Shown one piece after another: positions 43,900-52,595 of a stretch of DNA of 64,000 nt; within the stretch, counting starts at the first letter, position 1; the number at the start of each line of letters is the position of its first letter. Under the pieces are notes generated by a model. The model did no database searches and was not told the DNA's origin. It saw only the letters and a program-made list of their open reading frames with translations. Position numbers and translations under genes: made by a program. The DNA comes from Marinoscillum sp964351625 (GTDB lineage: Bacteria; Bacteroidota; Bacteroidia; Cytophagales; Cyclobacteriaceae), in NCBI GenBank assembly GCA_964351625.1, contig CAYGOV010000013.1, forward strand, positions 1 to 64,000, given 5' to 3'.

Positions 43900-44711
43900 G
43901 CAAAATCCCAGATACTGAGCGTACTTCCCATTATCAAGATATTGAAAAAATGTCCACTTCAGAGATCTTATCAAATATAAATAAAGAGGATGCAACAGTA
44001 GCTTCATCAGTGGAAAAAGCCATCCAAGCTATAGAAGCGTTTGTAGAGCAAGCTTTTCTGCGGATGCAGGAAGGTGGGAGATTATTTTATATAGGCTCTG
44101 GTACTAGCGGTAGATTGGGCATTGTAGATGCATCTGAGTGTCCACCTACTTTTGGCGTGCCTCATGGTTTGGTTGTAGGAGTCATAGCAGGTGGTGATGG
44201 AGCGATTCGAAAAGCTGTGGAATTCGCGGAGGATCACACCACTCAAGCGTGGGAAGACCTTAAGAGTTATGAGCCTACTGAAAAAGATGTGTTGGTGGGT
44301 ATTGCTGCATCAGGTACCACTCCCTATGTGACTGGAGGAATTCAGCGAGCAAGGCAACATGGATTACTTACTTCATGTATTGTCTGTAGTGAAAACTCTC
44401 CAATGGCCAAAGAAGCAGAGTATCCCATAGAAGTACCCGTAGGACCAGAGTTCATCACTGGTAGTACGCGCATGAAAGCTGGTACTGCTCAGAAGATGAT
44501 TTTGAATATGATATCTACTTCCTTGATGATCAAGCTAGGTAAGGTTCAAGGTAATAGAATGGTCGATATGCAGCTGTCAAACAGGAAGCTCGAGCAGCGT
44601 GGGGTCCGCATGATTATGGATGAGTTGGGGATCAATGAAAGTGCCGCGCAAGCACTACTCCTTAAGCATGGTTCCGTCAGAGATGCATTAGAAAGTTACA
44701 GGAGTATTTAG
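43896..44711 (+). CDS. murQ: N-acetylmuramic acid 6-phosphate etherase
   Basis: Splits MurNAc-6-phosphate into GlcNAc-6-phosphate and D-lactate in cell-wall recycling. The 271 residues are shorter than the roughly 300 of enterobacterial MurQ but contain the whole SIS domain. The sugar-binding stretch is FYIGSGTSGRLGIVDASECP and the catalytic-side acidic helix is GGDGAIRKAVEFAEDH. EFITGSTRMKAGTAQKMILN is also conserved. It is the last gene of the operon begun by DUF4296. A 245-base intergenic region follows before the TonB receptor, without a clear terminator. Confidence 0.96.
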   Translation: MSKIPDTERTSHYQDIEKMSTSEILSNINKEDATVASSVEKAIQAIEAFVEQAFLRMQEGGRLFYIGSGTSGRLGIVDASECPPTFGVPHGLVVGVIAGGDGAIRKAVEFAEDHTTQAWEDLKSYEPTEKDVLVGIAASGTTPYVTGGIQRARQHGLLTSCIVCSENSPMAKEAEYPIEVPVGPEFITGSTRMKAGTAQKMILNMISTSLMIKLGKVQGNRMVDMQLSNRKLEQRGVRMIMDELGINESAAQALLLKHGSVRDALESYRSI

Positions 44712-44914
44712 TCATTCAGGATTTTGTCTTTACGTATTCAAAAATGCCAACGGACGGAGATAGCCGTATTTCATAAAATCATCTTCTATGAAAGTTTAAT
44801 ATCCAAAATATTATTTGGCACTTCATTTTTTTTGACTCTTGAAGTCGTAATAATGCCTTAACATTCGAGCCTAAAACTTAATAAGTCTTTATCTTCGGCG
44901 CTTCTCAATAATCC

Positions 44915-44922
44915 TAATTTTG
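44915..44922 (+). promoter_or_regulatory. Possible -7 promoter element for the TonB receptor
   Basis: TAATTTTG fits the Bacteroidota -7 consensus TAnnTTTG. It lies 34 bases before the ATG at 44957, giving a sensible leader. The leader is A-rich with CTAACAAATACTAACA before the ATG, as is usual in this phylum. No convincing -33 element is present. The 245-base region from 44712 to 44956 holds nothing else that I can name. Confidence 0.4.
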
Positions 44923-44956
44923 TTGAGGATATAAACCAAACTAACAAATACTAACA

Positions 44957-47515
44957 ATGAAGAAAAATTTACAGAAAATGGCGTTAGCGGCCGTGATCCT
45001 TTTGGCATCCGTGGCTTCTTATGCTCAAAGTAAAATTACAGGAACTGTAGTTGATGCTGAAACTGGAGAAGGTCTTCCAGGAGCATCTGTGGTAATCAAA
45101 GGAACGACCACTGGTACTATCACTGATTTCAATGGAGATTTCAGTTTGGGTATTGTAGGCAATGAAGCTACTTTGGAATTTTCATTTGTAGGATTCATGA
45201 CGATTGAGAAAACAATCAATTTGAGTGAAACACAAAGTCTCGGTCAAGTTGCATTGGCTCAAGGAGCCAATGAATTGACACCTCTGGAAGTGATCGCATC
45301 AGTGGCTGTCGATCGAAAGACTCCTGTGGCTGTGTCAACTATAAAAAGAATGACCATCGAGGAGAATGCTTCAAACCAGGAATTTCCGGAATTATTGAAA
45401 AGTACTCCAGGCGTATATGCTACTAAGCAAGGTGGTGGATATGGTGATTCGCGAATCAATGTGCGCGGTTTTAATGATCAAAACGTGGCGGTATTGATCA
45501 ATGGTGTACCCGTAAATGATATGGAAAACGGAAGAGTTTACTGGTCTAACTGGGCTGGCTTGACTGATGTGACTACTACCATGCAGGTACAAAGAGGTTT
45601 AGGTGCATCCAAAGTGGCTGTTCCTTCAATTGGTGGTACTATTAACATTATGACTAAAACTACTGACCTATCTAAGGGGGGTAATATTTACCAAGGTTTT
45701 GGTAATAATGGTTATTTAAAGACATCATTTTCTTTGAACACGGGTTTGACAGATGATAATTGGGCTATTTCTGTTGCTGGTGCCAAAATAGAAGGTGAAG
45801 GCTGGGTAGATGGAACTGAGTTTCAAGGGTACAATTACTTCTTCAATATTTCTAAAGTGATTAACAATCATACCATTTCGTTTACTGGATTTGGTGCACC
45901 ACAAACGCATGGTCAAAGGCAAAATCAGCAATCAATTGCGAGATTTAGAAATGCTCCACAAGGTTTGAAATACAATGCTGATTGGGGAATTCTAGAGGGG
46001 GAAGTTGTTCATGTTGAAGATAACTTCTATCATAAGCCTCAGTTTTCATTGAATCATTACTGGACCCTCAGTGAGAAAACAGAATTATCTACTGCAGCGT
46101 ATGTGTCTACAGGAACTGGTGGTGGAGGTGGATTTGCCACAGAGGAAGATGCTGTCACTGGTGTAGAACCTACTTTTGGTGCTTTTCGAACAGGTGGCGC
46201 TTACAGTCCTTATGATTTGGATGCTATTGTTGACTATAACCAGACTTCTTCGGACGGTCGTGCACTTGCTTATTTACGAGCATCAAGAAACGATCACAAA
46301 TGGTATGGAATACTTTCTACGCTCACTCATAAACTCAACGATAACATCAATCTTCTTGCTGGTTTAGACGGTCGATTCTATAGAGGTATACACTTCTCTG
46401 AGGTTTACGGACTTTTAGGAGCGGAATATGTATATGATGACAATGACATCAATAATCCAAACAGAGCACTTCAAGTAGGAGACAAAAGAGATTATTACAA
46501 TGATGGATTAGTAGGATGGGCTGGAGGTTTCCTTCAAGGAGAGTATACCAAAAACGATCTTTCTGCATTCGTAACCCTTTCTGCATCTAATACTTCTTAT
46601 CAGAGGATAGATTACTACCAATACCTTCCTGAAGATCAGGCGACACCTTGGCAAAACTTCTTTGGTTATCAAGTGAAAGGTGGTGCAAACTATAGATTAA
46701 CAAGAAATCACAACGTTTTTGCAAATCTGGGTTATTTCGAAAAGGCGCCGGATTTTGACGCGGTTTTCCAAAACTTCAGAAACGATATCAACTCAGATGC
46801 TGAGAATCAAAAAATATTAAGCTATGAAGTTGGTTACGGTTATAGAAGCCCCAAACTTTCGGGAAATTTGAATATATACAGAACTCAATGGAGTGACAGA
46901 ACTTTCACTGATAGCTTTCAGGGTCCTGACGATCAGCTCTTCTTTGCAAATATTCTTGGTGTAAATGCCCTGCATCAGGGGGTAGAATTAGATTTCAACT
47001 ATACACCTGTAAAAGGGCTTTCTTTACTGGGAATGCTCTCTTTGGGTGATTGGACTTGGAAGGATGACGTAAACAGTGTTAACGTTTTCGATGAAGATCA
47101 AAATATCATCGAAACCATCGATCAATTGTATATTAAAGATATTAAAGTGGGTGGATCGGCTCAAACAACTGCCGCTTTTGGCTTGGACTACAACATAGTG
47201 AAGTCTTTCAAAGTAGGATTTCTTTATACTTTCTTTGATAATTTCTATGGTGATTATGATCCGACTAACAGAACAAGTTCAGAAATCGCTGGAGTTCAGG
47301 CATGGAAAGTGCCTTCTTACAGCCTTTTGGATGTGAAAGTTCGCTATGATTTCAAAATTGGTGATTTGGATGCTAGCCTTTTCGGTAATGCAAATAACCT
47401 TTTCGACGTGGAGTATATCTCTGACGCTCAAGATACCAACTCTACAGCAGCTGGAGCTAGCGTATTCTACGGAGTAGGCAGAACTTGGACAACAGGTCTT
47501 AAAATCAATTTTTAA
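44957..47515 (+). CDS. SusC-like TonB-dependent receptor
   Basis: An 852-residue outer-membrane transporter. It has a signal peptide (KNLQKMALAAVILLASVASY), then a carboxypeptidase-regulatory-like domain (GTVVDAETGEGLPGASVVIK) and a TonB plug with INVRGFNDQNVAVLINGVPV. The C-terminal beta barrel ends WTTGLKINF, the final phenylalanine typical of barrels. It is shorter than carbohydrate SusC proteins (about 1000 residues). Energy comes from TonB/ExbBD. The next genes encode a surface lipoprotein and a secreted nuclease, not a SusD, so the substrate may not be a glycan. A -7 box at 44915 suggests its own promoter. Confidence 0.95.
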   Translation: MKKNLQKMALAAVILLASVASYAQSKITGTVVDAETGEGLPGASVVIKGTTTGTITDFNGDFSLGIVGNEATLEFSFVGFMTIEKTINLSETQSLGQVALAQGANELTPLEVIASVAVDRKTPVAVSTIKRMTIEENASNQEFPELLKSTPGVYATKQGGGYGDSRINVRGFNDQNVAVLINGVPVNDMENGRVYWSNWAGLTDVTTTMQVQRGLGASKVAVPSIGGTINIMTKTTDLSKGGNIYQGFGNNGYLKTSFSLNTGLTDDNWAISVAGAKIEGEGWVDGTEFQGYNYFFNISKVINNHTISFTGFGAPQTHGQRQNQQSIARFRNAPQGLKYNADWGILEGEVVHVEDNFYHKPQFSLNHYWTLSEKTELSTAAYVSTGTGGGGGFATEEDAVTGVEPTFGAFRTGGAYSPYDLDAIVDYNQTSSDGRALAYLRASRNDHKWYGILSTLTHKLNDNINLLAGLDGRFYRGIHFSEVYGLLGAEYVYDDNDINNPNRALQVGDKRDYYNDGLVGWAGGFLQGEYTKNDLSAFVTLSASNTSYQRIDYYQYLPEDQATPWQNFFGYQVKGGANYRLTRNHNVFANLGYFEKAPDFDAVFQNFRNDINSDAENQKILSYEVGYGYRSPKLSGNLNIYRTQWSDRTFTDSFQGPDDQLFFANILGVNALHQGVELDFNYTPVKGLSLLGMLSLGDWTWKDDVNSVNVFDEDQNIIETIDQLYIKDIKVGGSAQTTAAFGLDYNIVKSFKVGFLYTFFDNFYGDYDPTNRTSSEIAGVQAWKVPSYSLLDVKVRYDFKIGDLDASLFGNANNLFDVEYISDAQDTNSTAAGASVFYGVGRTWTTGLKINF

Positions 47516-47542
47516 TTACAACTCTTGAAAATTACATTTAAA

Positions 47543-49279
47543 ATGATACTAAATAAATCTAAAATAGCAGTTGCGCTATTGCCTTTGGTTGCCATGTTTG
47601 CATGCGAACCTATGAGCGATGTGTACGATGAGCTGGATAAAGGCAAAACTGCCGGTGTGGTCACCGATATTGCTGTTACTCTAAGTGAAGATGATTACGA
47701 ACTTGCATTGCCAATTGCTGAGAGCGGAAATGACTCATCGAGTTTGTCTTCTTTCTACAACCTCACTGATGAGCAGGCGAGAAAGTTTATACCTTATATA
47801 CTTGGAGAGAAATTCCCTCAATTGGGCATAGGGTCTTCAGTGCTCGTTACTTATGATCTATATCAAGGGAATTCATCGGCTGTTAATACTTATTCAAGAG
47901 CTAGCGTTTATTTACTTGACAAGGAGGATTATAGCAATGTAGGTGTTACATCAGTAGAGCTTGCTGGTTACTTCTCACCATCTTACCCTGCTGTAGACTA
48001 CATTCCGTCTTTATTATTAGCAGAGGTTCAAGATCCTACTGAAGATATGGTATATGGAGTTACATATAAATCTTCTGATACTGATCCTCAATTTGATTAT
48101 GAAAATGCTGGTGATCAAACATTATACTCAGAAGGATTCACTACGGATATTACTGCATTCACAGTGAAGGAAGTTTCTGGAGACTTAAATGTTTGGACGT
48201 ATGTTGTTTTTAGTGATGGTAGTGCTCAAGGGTCCGGTTTCTCATCAGGTAGTGCCCAAGAAAATGAAGAATGGCTAATTTCTCCAGAAATTGACCTTTC
48301 CAGCGTTTCAGAAGCAAAGTTACACATGGGTCATGTTACAAGATTTTTGAATGGCAATGCTGTTTCTGACTTTTTGAATGTGAAAATTTCAACTGATTAT
48401 ACTGGAGATATCACCACTGCAACTTGGGAAAATGTTTCATTTCCTGATTGGGTGGATGGCGGAAGTAGCAATACAGCTGTGGAAGTAGAAGCAACACTTG
48501 ATTCTTATGCTGGTTCGAAATTCACTTTGGCTTTTGCTTACAAATCTTCAAGTACAGTTGCACCTAGATGGCAGTTGGCTGAAATTAAAGTAACTGCACC
48601 TGGAACAGTAGGTGTAATAGGTAGAAGTCCTTCCACTTTCACAGACTACTATGCTTTTTCAAGTGGATCATGGAATAAAGATAACAGTGCTTATTACTTG
48701 ACTTCTGCGGATTATGATGCAATGGGGGCTCCTGGACAGTATGATAATTTTAGCAGCTCATTACCTGCAGATGATTACATCGTGAAATATTTGTCTAGTA
48801 CTGCTCCATATTCTTTTGCGCAAGAAGAAGAAGAGTTGATCGTAGTATATAAATATTTTTCAAGCTCTGCAGGTGCTACTCAGACACGTGGTAATCTTTA
48901 TACAGTGGTAAGTGGTTCTTGGGCAGCATACACCTCTGTAGTTGCTACCGATTTGTTGTTTGCAAATGAAGCTTCTACTTGGGTGCCAGACAATACCATT
49001 AAATTGACTTTAGGTTCACCTGATTATTCTTGGATTGTAACTGCTACAACTGAATCAAACCCTGGAGGATCAGGAAATATGGATACTTATGGTAACTTCA
49101 GTTGTTTCGAGTGGAGTGACGAGCAAATATTCTCTGCTATCACGGGAAGACTTGAAGCACTTTTTGGTACACCTGAGGACGGTCAAAAATACCAAGTGAC
49201 TTACTCTATCTACTGTGGAGCATCTTCGGAGCCTACTTTAGCCGTGATCTACGAAGGTGGTGAGTGGAAAATGCAATAA
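47543..49279 (+). CDS. Surface lipoprotein with choice-of-anchor J-like domain
   Basis: A 578-residue lipoprotein. The signal ALLPLVAMFAC ends in a lipobox cysteine. The following MSDVYDELDKGK and the middle part with NEEWLISPEIDLSSVSEAKL, WENVSFPDWVDGG and FTLAFAYKSSSTVAPRWQLA fit the choice-of-anchor J/DUF5017 group of Bacteroidota surface proteins. The C-terminal half has several beta repeats and ends EPTLAVIYEGGEWKMQ. It replaces the usual SusD partner after the TonB receptor (27-base gap), so it is a candidate substrate-binding lipoprotein. I use the ATG at 47543. An upstream TTG at 47525 is also in frame. Confidence 0.82.
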   Translation: MILNKSKIAVALLPLVAMFACEPMSDVYDELDKGKTAGVVTDIAVTLSEDDYELALPIAESGNDSSSLSSFYNLTDEQARKFIPYILGEKFPQLGIGSSVLVTYDLYQGNSSAVNTYSRASVYLLDKEDYSNVGVTSVELAGYFSPSYPAVDYIPSLLLAEVQDPTEDMVYGVTYKSSDTDPQFDYENAGDQTLYSEGFTTDITAFTVKEVSGDLNVWTYVVFSDGSAQGSGFSSGSAQENEEWLISPEIDLSSVSEAKLHMGHVTRFLNGNAVSDFLNVKISTDYTGDITTATWENVSFPDWVDGGSSNTAVEVEATLDSYAGSKFTLAFAYKSSSTVAPRWQLAEIKVTAPGTVGVIGRSPSTFTDYYAFSSGSWNKDNSAYYLTSADYDAMGAPGQYDNFSSSLPADDYIVKYLSSTAPYSFAQEEEELIVVYKYFSSSAGATQTRGNLYTVVSGSWAAYTSVVATDLLFANEASTWVPDNTIKLTLGSPDYSWIVTATTESNPGGSGNMDTYGNFSCFEWSDEQIFSAITGRLEALFGTPEDGQKYQVTYSIYCGASSEPTLAVIYEGGEWKMQ

Positions 49280-49298
49280 ATATTAGATTATAGATCAG

Positions 49299-49326
49299 AA
49301 AAGGGGAGGCATTGTCTCCCCTTTTT
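49299..49326 (+). terminator. Intrinsic terminator after the lipoprotein gene
   Basis: AAAAGGGGAG at 49299-49308 pairs perfectly with CTCCCCTTTT at 49316-49325 around a 7-base loop, with further T residues after. It lies 19 bases past the lipoprotein stop and 19 bases before the ATG of the endonuclease gene. It may stop most transcription from the receptor operon before the nuclease, or attenuate it. Confidence 0.85.
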
Positions 49327-49344
49327 TATTTAAATAAAAGGGTT

Positions 49345-51876
49345 ATGAAGAACTTGTTGATATTTCTGTTCCTTTCTTATGCTGTTAAGATTGCTGCACA
49401 GGCTCCTGAAGGATATTACGATGGCACAGATGGGCTTTCAGGACAAGCTTTAAAGGTGAAAGTTCACCAAATAATTAGTAATCATCGAGTGCGAACTTAT
49501 GGTGAGTTTCGAGATATTATTTTGCCCGATTTGGACGAAGATCCAAATAACCCTAATAACATCATATTATTCTATAAAAATATTTCTATTCCCAAGAGCA
49601 ATTTTGCAACTAATAACGAAGCGGATTTTTGGAATAGAGAACATACATGGCCTAAGTCACATGGTTTCCCAGACTTGTCAGACACGGCATACACAGATGT
49701 TCACAATTTACGTCCTTCAGATGCCACCGTTAACAGTTCCAAGAGTAACAAAGATTTTAATAATGTAAATCATACCACAGCCAATGAGGAGGGTGAAGCA
49801 CCAAATACATATACTGATAATGATTTTTGGGAACCAAGAGATGAAATAAAGGGAGATGTAGCTAGAATCCTTTTTTATATGGCCACACGCTATGAAAGTA
49901 GTACCCTCGATTTGGAGCTAGTAGATAGGATTAGCTTTTCTGGAGATCCAGAACTTGGTGTTCTTTATACGATGATACAATGGCACAATCAAGATCCGGT
50001 AAGCGATTCGGAAAAAGAGAGACATGAAGGTGCTTACGGCTATCAAGAAAATCGAAATCCATTTGTGGATCATCCAGAATGGGTGGCGGCTATTTGGTCT
50101 GATGCAACAAATCCATATATAACCATTAATCAGTCAAACTTCAATAGTGATTTTGGAACTGTTCCTTTTGGCGAATCTAAGTCACAGCAGTATAAAGTGA
50201 ATGCCTACAATCTCGAAGCTGACTTATCTCTTGCTACAAATACGCCTTTCCAGCTTTCCACCGATGGAATAAATTATTCTGACAATATCACTTTTGCCCA
50301 CAATACGGGAGTTTCTAGCGAGGTATTTACCACTTACCTGAAGTTCGAACCTAGTACAAGCGATGGTGGTACCTATGAGCGATTGGTTACCCACACATCT
50401 TCTAATTTAGAATCGGTCACATTGAATGTACTTGGTAAAGAAGGAGAAGTGACCATCACAACTATTGCTGAAGCTCGTAAGCAAGCACTGGGTACCGTGG
50501 CTTTTGTTACTGGAGTAGTAATAGATGCAGGTAACAATAGTGGCAACAGTAGGGTGATCTATGATGGCACTGCGGGAATCGTTGTGAGAAGCTTTGATGC
50601 GGGCAATGAGTCATCATCCCTAGTTCAAGGAGACAGTATAGTGGTAAGCGGTGGTTTATCCGAGTATGGTTTACTACTACAAATCGAAGAATCACCCATA
50701 GTGATAGATTTGATTGCTCAAGGGGCAACTTTACCCAATCCACAAGAGATTACTATCTCTGAAGTAAGTGATGTTTATGAGTCTGAATTGGTTGTCATTC
50801 GCGATGTAACCTTTAGTGATGTTGGAAAGGCTTTTGATGGTGGAGGTACTGCAGGAAATTTCGAAATCTCAGATCCAACTGGGAGTATGGTTTTCCGAAT
50901 CGGAAATGCTGATCATCCATTAGTAGGTACTCAAGTGCCTTCGGGCACATTTGATTTGACGGGCTACATCGGTCAGTTTTTCGATGATTATCAATTCTAT
51001 GTTAGAGATGAGAATGATCTCACACAAGTAAGTGAAGGTACAGGGGATGAACCGGAGCTTATCACTATTGCTGAGGCGAGAACAAAATCAGAAGGAGACA
51101 TAGTAAGCATTAAAGGTTTAGTAATAGGAGGTGTTGGCAATAGTGACATTAATAGGGTAGTGTATGATGGCACAGCAGGACTCGTAGTACGTAGCAGAGA
51201 TTTAGGAAATCTTTCCTCCAATCTTGAGTTGGGTGATAGTGTAACGGTTAGTGGAGGAATTCTTGATTATAATGGATTGTTTGAGATCGAAAATTCTCCG
51301 ATTAAACTTGAGGTGCTTAACTCGGGAAATACTTTGCCAGATCCTCAATCGATAACAATTGACCAACTAGGTGAAGACTATGAGTCTGAATTGGTTGCTC
51401 TTCTTGATGTGTCCATTACTGAAACAGGAGCTTTTAACGTAGGGGATTATACCCTCACAGACGGCTCTTCAGAGGTTATCTTCCGAATAGGTGCTGCAAA
51501 TAATCCGTTGGTAGGTACAACTATCCCTAAATCTTCTTTTAACCTGATTGGGTACGTTGGCCAGTCTAATGAGAAGTATCAAGTATTTATTGATGTTGAG
51601 GATGATTTAACTATTCTACAAAGTGTCCTGAAGGGTCAGAATGCAGGGTTGAGGTTGGATTTGATTTATCCTAATCCAGTAGAAGAGACTTTGTATCTGA
51701 ACACTTCTCTTTCCTATCCTGTTGAGATGAACATAGTCAACCTAAATGGGCAAGCTATCCAAAAGAAAACCTTACTTTCAAGTGCTACAGATGTTTCTAA
51801 AATCAAAAAAGGAGTCTATTTTGTAATAATTGAAGAAGGAGTCCAATCGTATTATTCCCGAATGATCAAGAAGTAA
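49345..51876 (+). CDS. Secreted endonuclease I with two DUF5689-like repeats and T9SS tail
   Basis: An 843-residue secreted nuclease. The signal peptide is KNLLIFLFLSYAVKIAAQ. An endonuclease I (NucM/EndA) domain follows (about 20-260), with the His-Me finger NREHTWPKSHGF and DVHNLRPSDATVNSSKSN. A further domain starts NPYITINQSNFNSDFGTVPF. Two OB-like repeats of about 150 residues (ITTIAEARKQALGTVAFVTG and ITIAEARTKSEGDIVSIKGL) resemble DUF5689 or nuclease-associated OB folds. The C-terminus (PNPVEETLYLNTS onward) is a type IX secretion sorting domain. It would cut extracellular DNA or RNA at the surface. The ATG at 49345 gives the signal peptide. A terminator lies between it and the preceding lipoprotein. 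Confidence 0.92.
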   Translation: MKNLLIFLFLSYAVKIAAQAPEGYYDGTDGLSGQALKVKVHQIISNHRVRTYGEFRDIILPDLDEDPNNPNNIILFYKNISIPKSNFATNNEADFWNREHTWPKSHGFPDLSDTAYTDVHNLRPSDATVNSSKSNKDFNNVNHTTANEEGEAPNTYTDNDFWEPRDEIKGDVARILFYMATRYESSTLDLELVDRISFSGDPELGVLYTMIQWHNQDPVSDSEKERHEGAYGYQENRNPFVDHPEWVAAIWSDATNPYITINQSNFNSDFGTVPFGESKSQQYKVNAYNLEADLSLATNTPFQLSTDGINYSDNITFAHNTGVSSEVFTTYLKFEPSTSDGGTYERLVTHTSSNLESVTLNVLGKEGEVTITTIAEARKQALGTVAFVTGVVIDAGNNSGNSRVIYDGTAGIVVRSFDAGNESSSLVQGDSIVVSGGLSEYGLLLQIEESPIVIDLIAQGATLPNPQEITISEVSDVYESELVVIRDVTFSDVGKAFDGGGTAGNFEISDPTGSMVFRIGNADHPLVGTQVPSGTFDLTGYIGQFFDDYQFYVRDENDLTQVSEGTGDEPELITIAEARTKSEGDIVSIKGLVIGGVGNSDINRVVYDGTAGLVVRSRDLGNLSSNLELGDSVTVSGGILDYNGLFEIENSPIKLEVLNSGNTLPDPQSITIDQLGEDYESELVALLDVSITETGAFNVGDYTLTDGSSEVIFRIGAANNPLVGTTIPKSSFNLIGYVGQSNEKYQVFIDVEDDLTILQSVLKGQNAGLRLDLIYPNPVEETLYLNTSLSYPVEMNIVNLNGQAIQKKTLLSSATDVSKIKKGVYFVIIEEGVQSYYSRMIKK

Positions 51877-51877
51877 T

Positions 51878-52450
51878 TTGCACCAAATAGAACCCTTCTA
51901 CCGCTGGCTCAATCACTATGACTCGAGCCAAGATGAGCTTTCGCCATTTCATGGTAAAGAGTATAACTATGACCTGTACAGCGAGAATATTTATGGGTAT
52001 TATATAGATCCAGCCTGGGATTTTTTTGGTTCTGAGACCCTTTACTTAAAACTTCTCTATGCTGATTATGAGGAAGGTTACGTAATCATTGAGTTCATCG
52101 GAGAATGGAATGATGCTATCAATAATGATATTATGCTCCTGAAGCGAAATATCCTCGAGCACCTTTCTTACCAAAATATAAACAAGTTCATTTTGATTGG
52201 GGAAAACATCCTCAATTTCCATGGTAGCGATGATAGCTACTATGAGGAGTGGTTTGAGGAGGTAGAAGACGGATGGATTGCAGGTCTTAATTTCCGTGAT
52301 TTTGTTATTGAGGAGATGACCAACTTTCAGCTTGATTATTACCTCAATTTTGGTGGGCAACTCGATATTATAGATTGGAGAACCATGTCTCCGAAAGCGC
52401 TTTGCGTCTTAATTGACCAGCTCATTACCAAACGACTTACAATGGGTTGA
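51878..52450 (+). CDS. Conserved Bacteroidota protein of unknown function
   Basis: A 190-residue acidic protein with no signal peptide or membrane helix. It starts at a TTG one base after the endonuclease stop. No ATG is possible before the conserved N-terminal block IEPFYRWLNHYDSSQDELS. Other strong blocks are DFFGSETLYLKLLYADYEE, IIEFIGEWNDAINNDIMLLK and LIGENILNFHGSDDSYYEEW. I recall similar hypothetical proteins in many Bacteroidota but no function. The regular hydrophobic and acidic pattern suggests a small globular alpha/beta protein. The close spacing points to co-translation with the nuclease, though similar proteins may stand elsewhere in other genomes. Confidence 0.75.
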   Translation: MHQIEPFYRWLNHYDSSQDELSPFHGKEYNYDLYSENIYGYYIDPAWDFFGSETLYLKLLYADYEEGYVIIEFIGEWNDAINNDIMLLKRNILEHLSYQNINKFILIGENILNFHGSDDSYYEEWFEEVEDGWIAGLNFRDFVIEEMTNFQLDYYLNFGGQLDIIDWRTMSPKALCVLIDQLITKRLTMG

Positions 52451-52595
52451 TTTGCAATCGTTTGCGTTAATTTTTATTAGCAAACTGGTAAAAATCTAGT
52501 TGCTCAGCTCTAACTTTTCGATTACGATTTCATCAAAAGAAGCCTATTTATAGCTTCTGCTATTGATGAGATTACTAAATATTAACCTGAAAAGT

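Noticed and set aside
44806..44840. CCAAA...TTTGG stem followed by a T run after murQ
   Set aside because: The stem is only five AT-rich pairs, and the T run is separated from it. I do not call it a terminator.
52459..52485. GTTTGC ... GCAAAC inverted repeat before the amylase gene
   Set aside because: The stem has six bases with a long AT-rich loop and no T run after it. Too weak to call a terminator.
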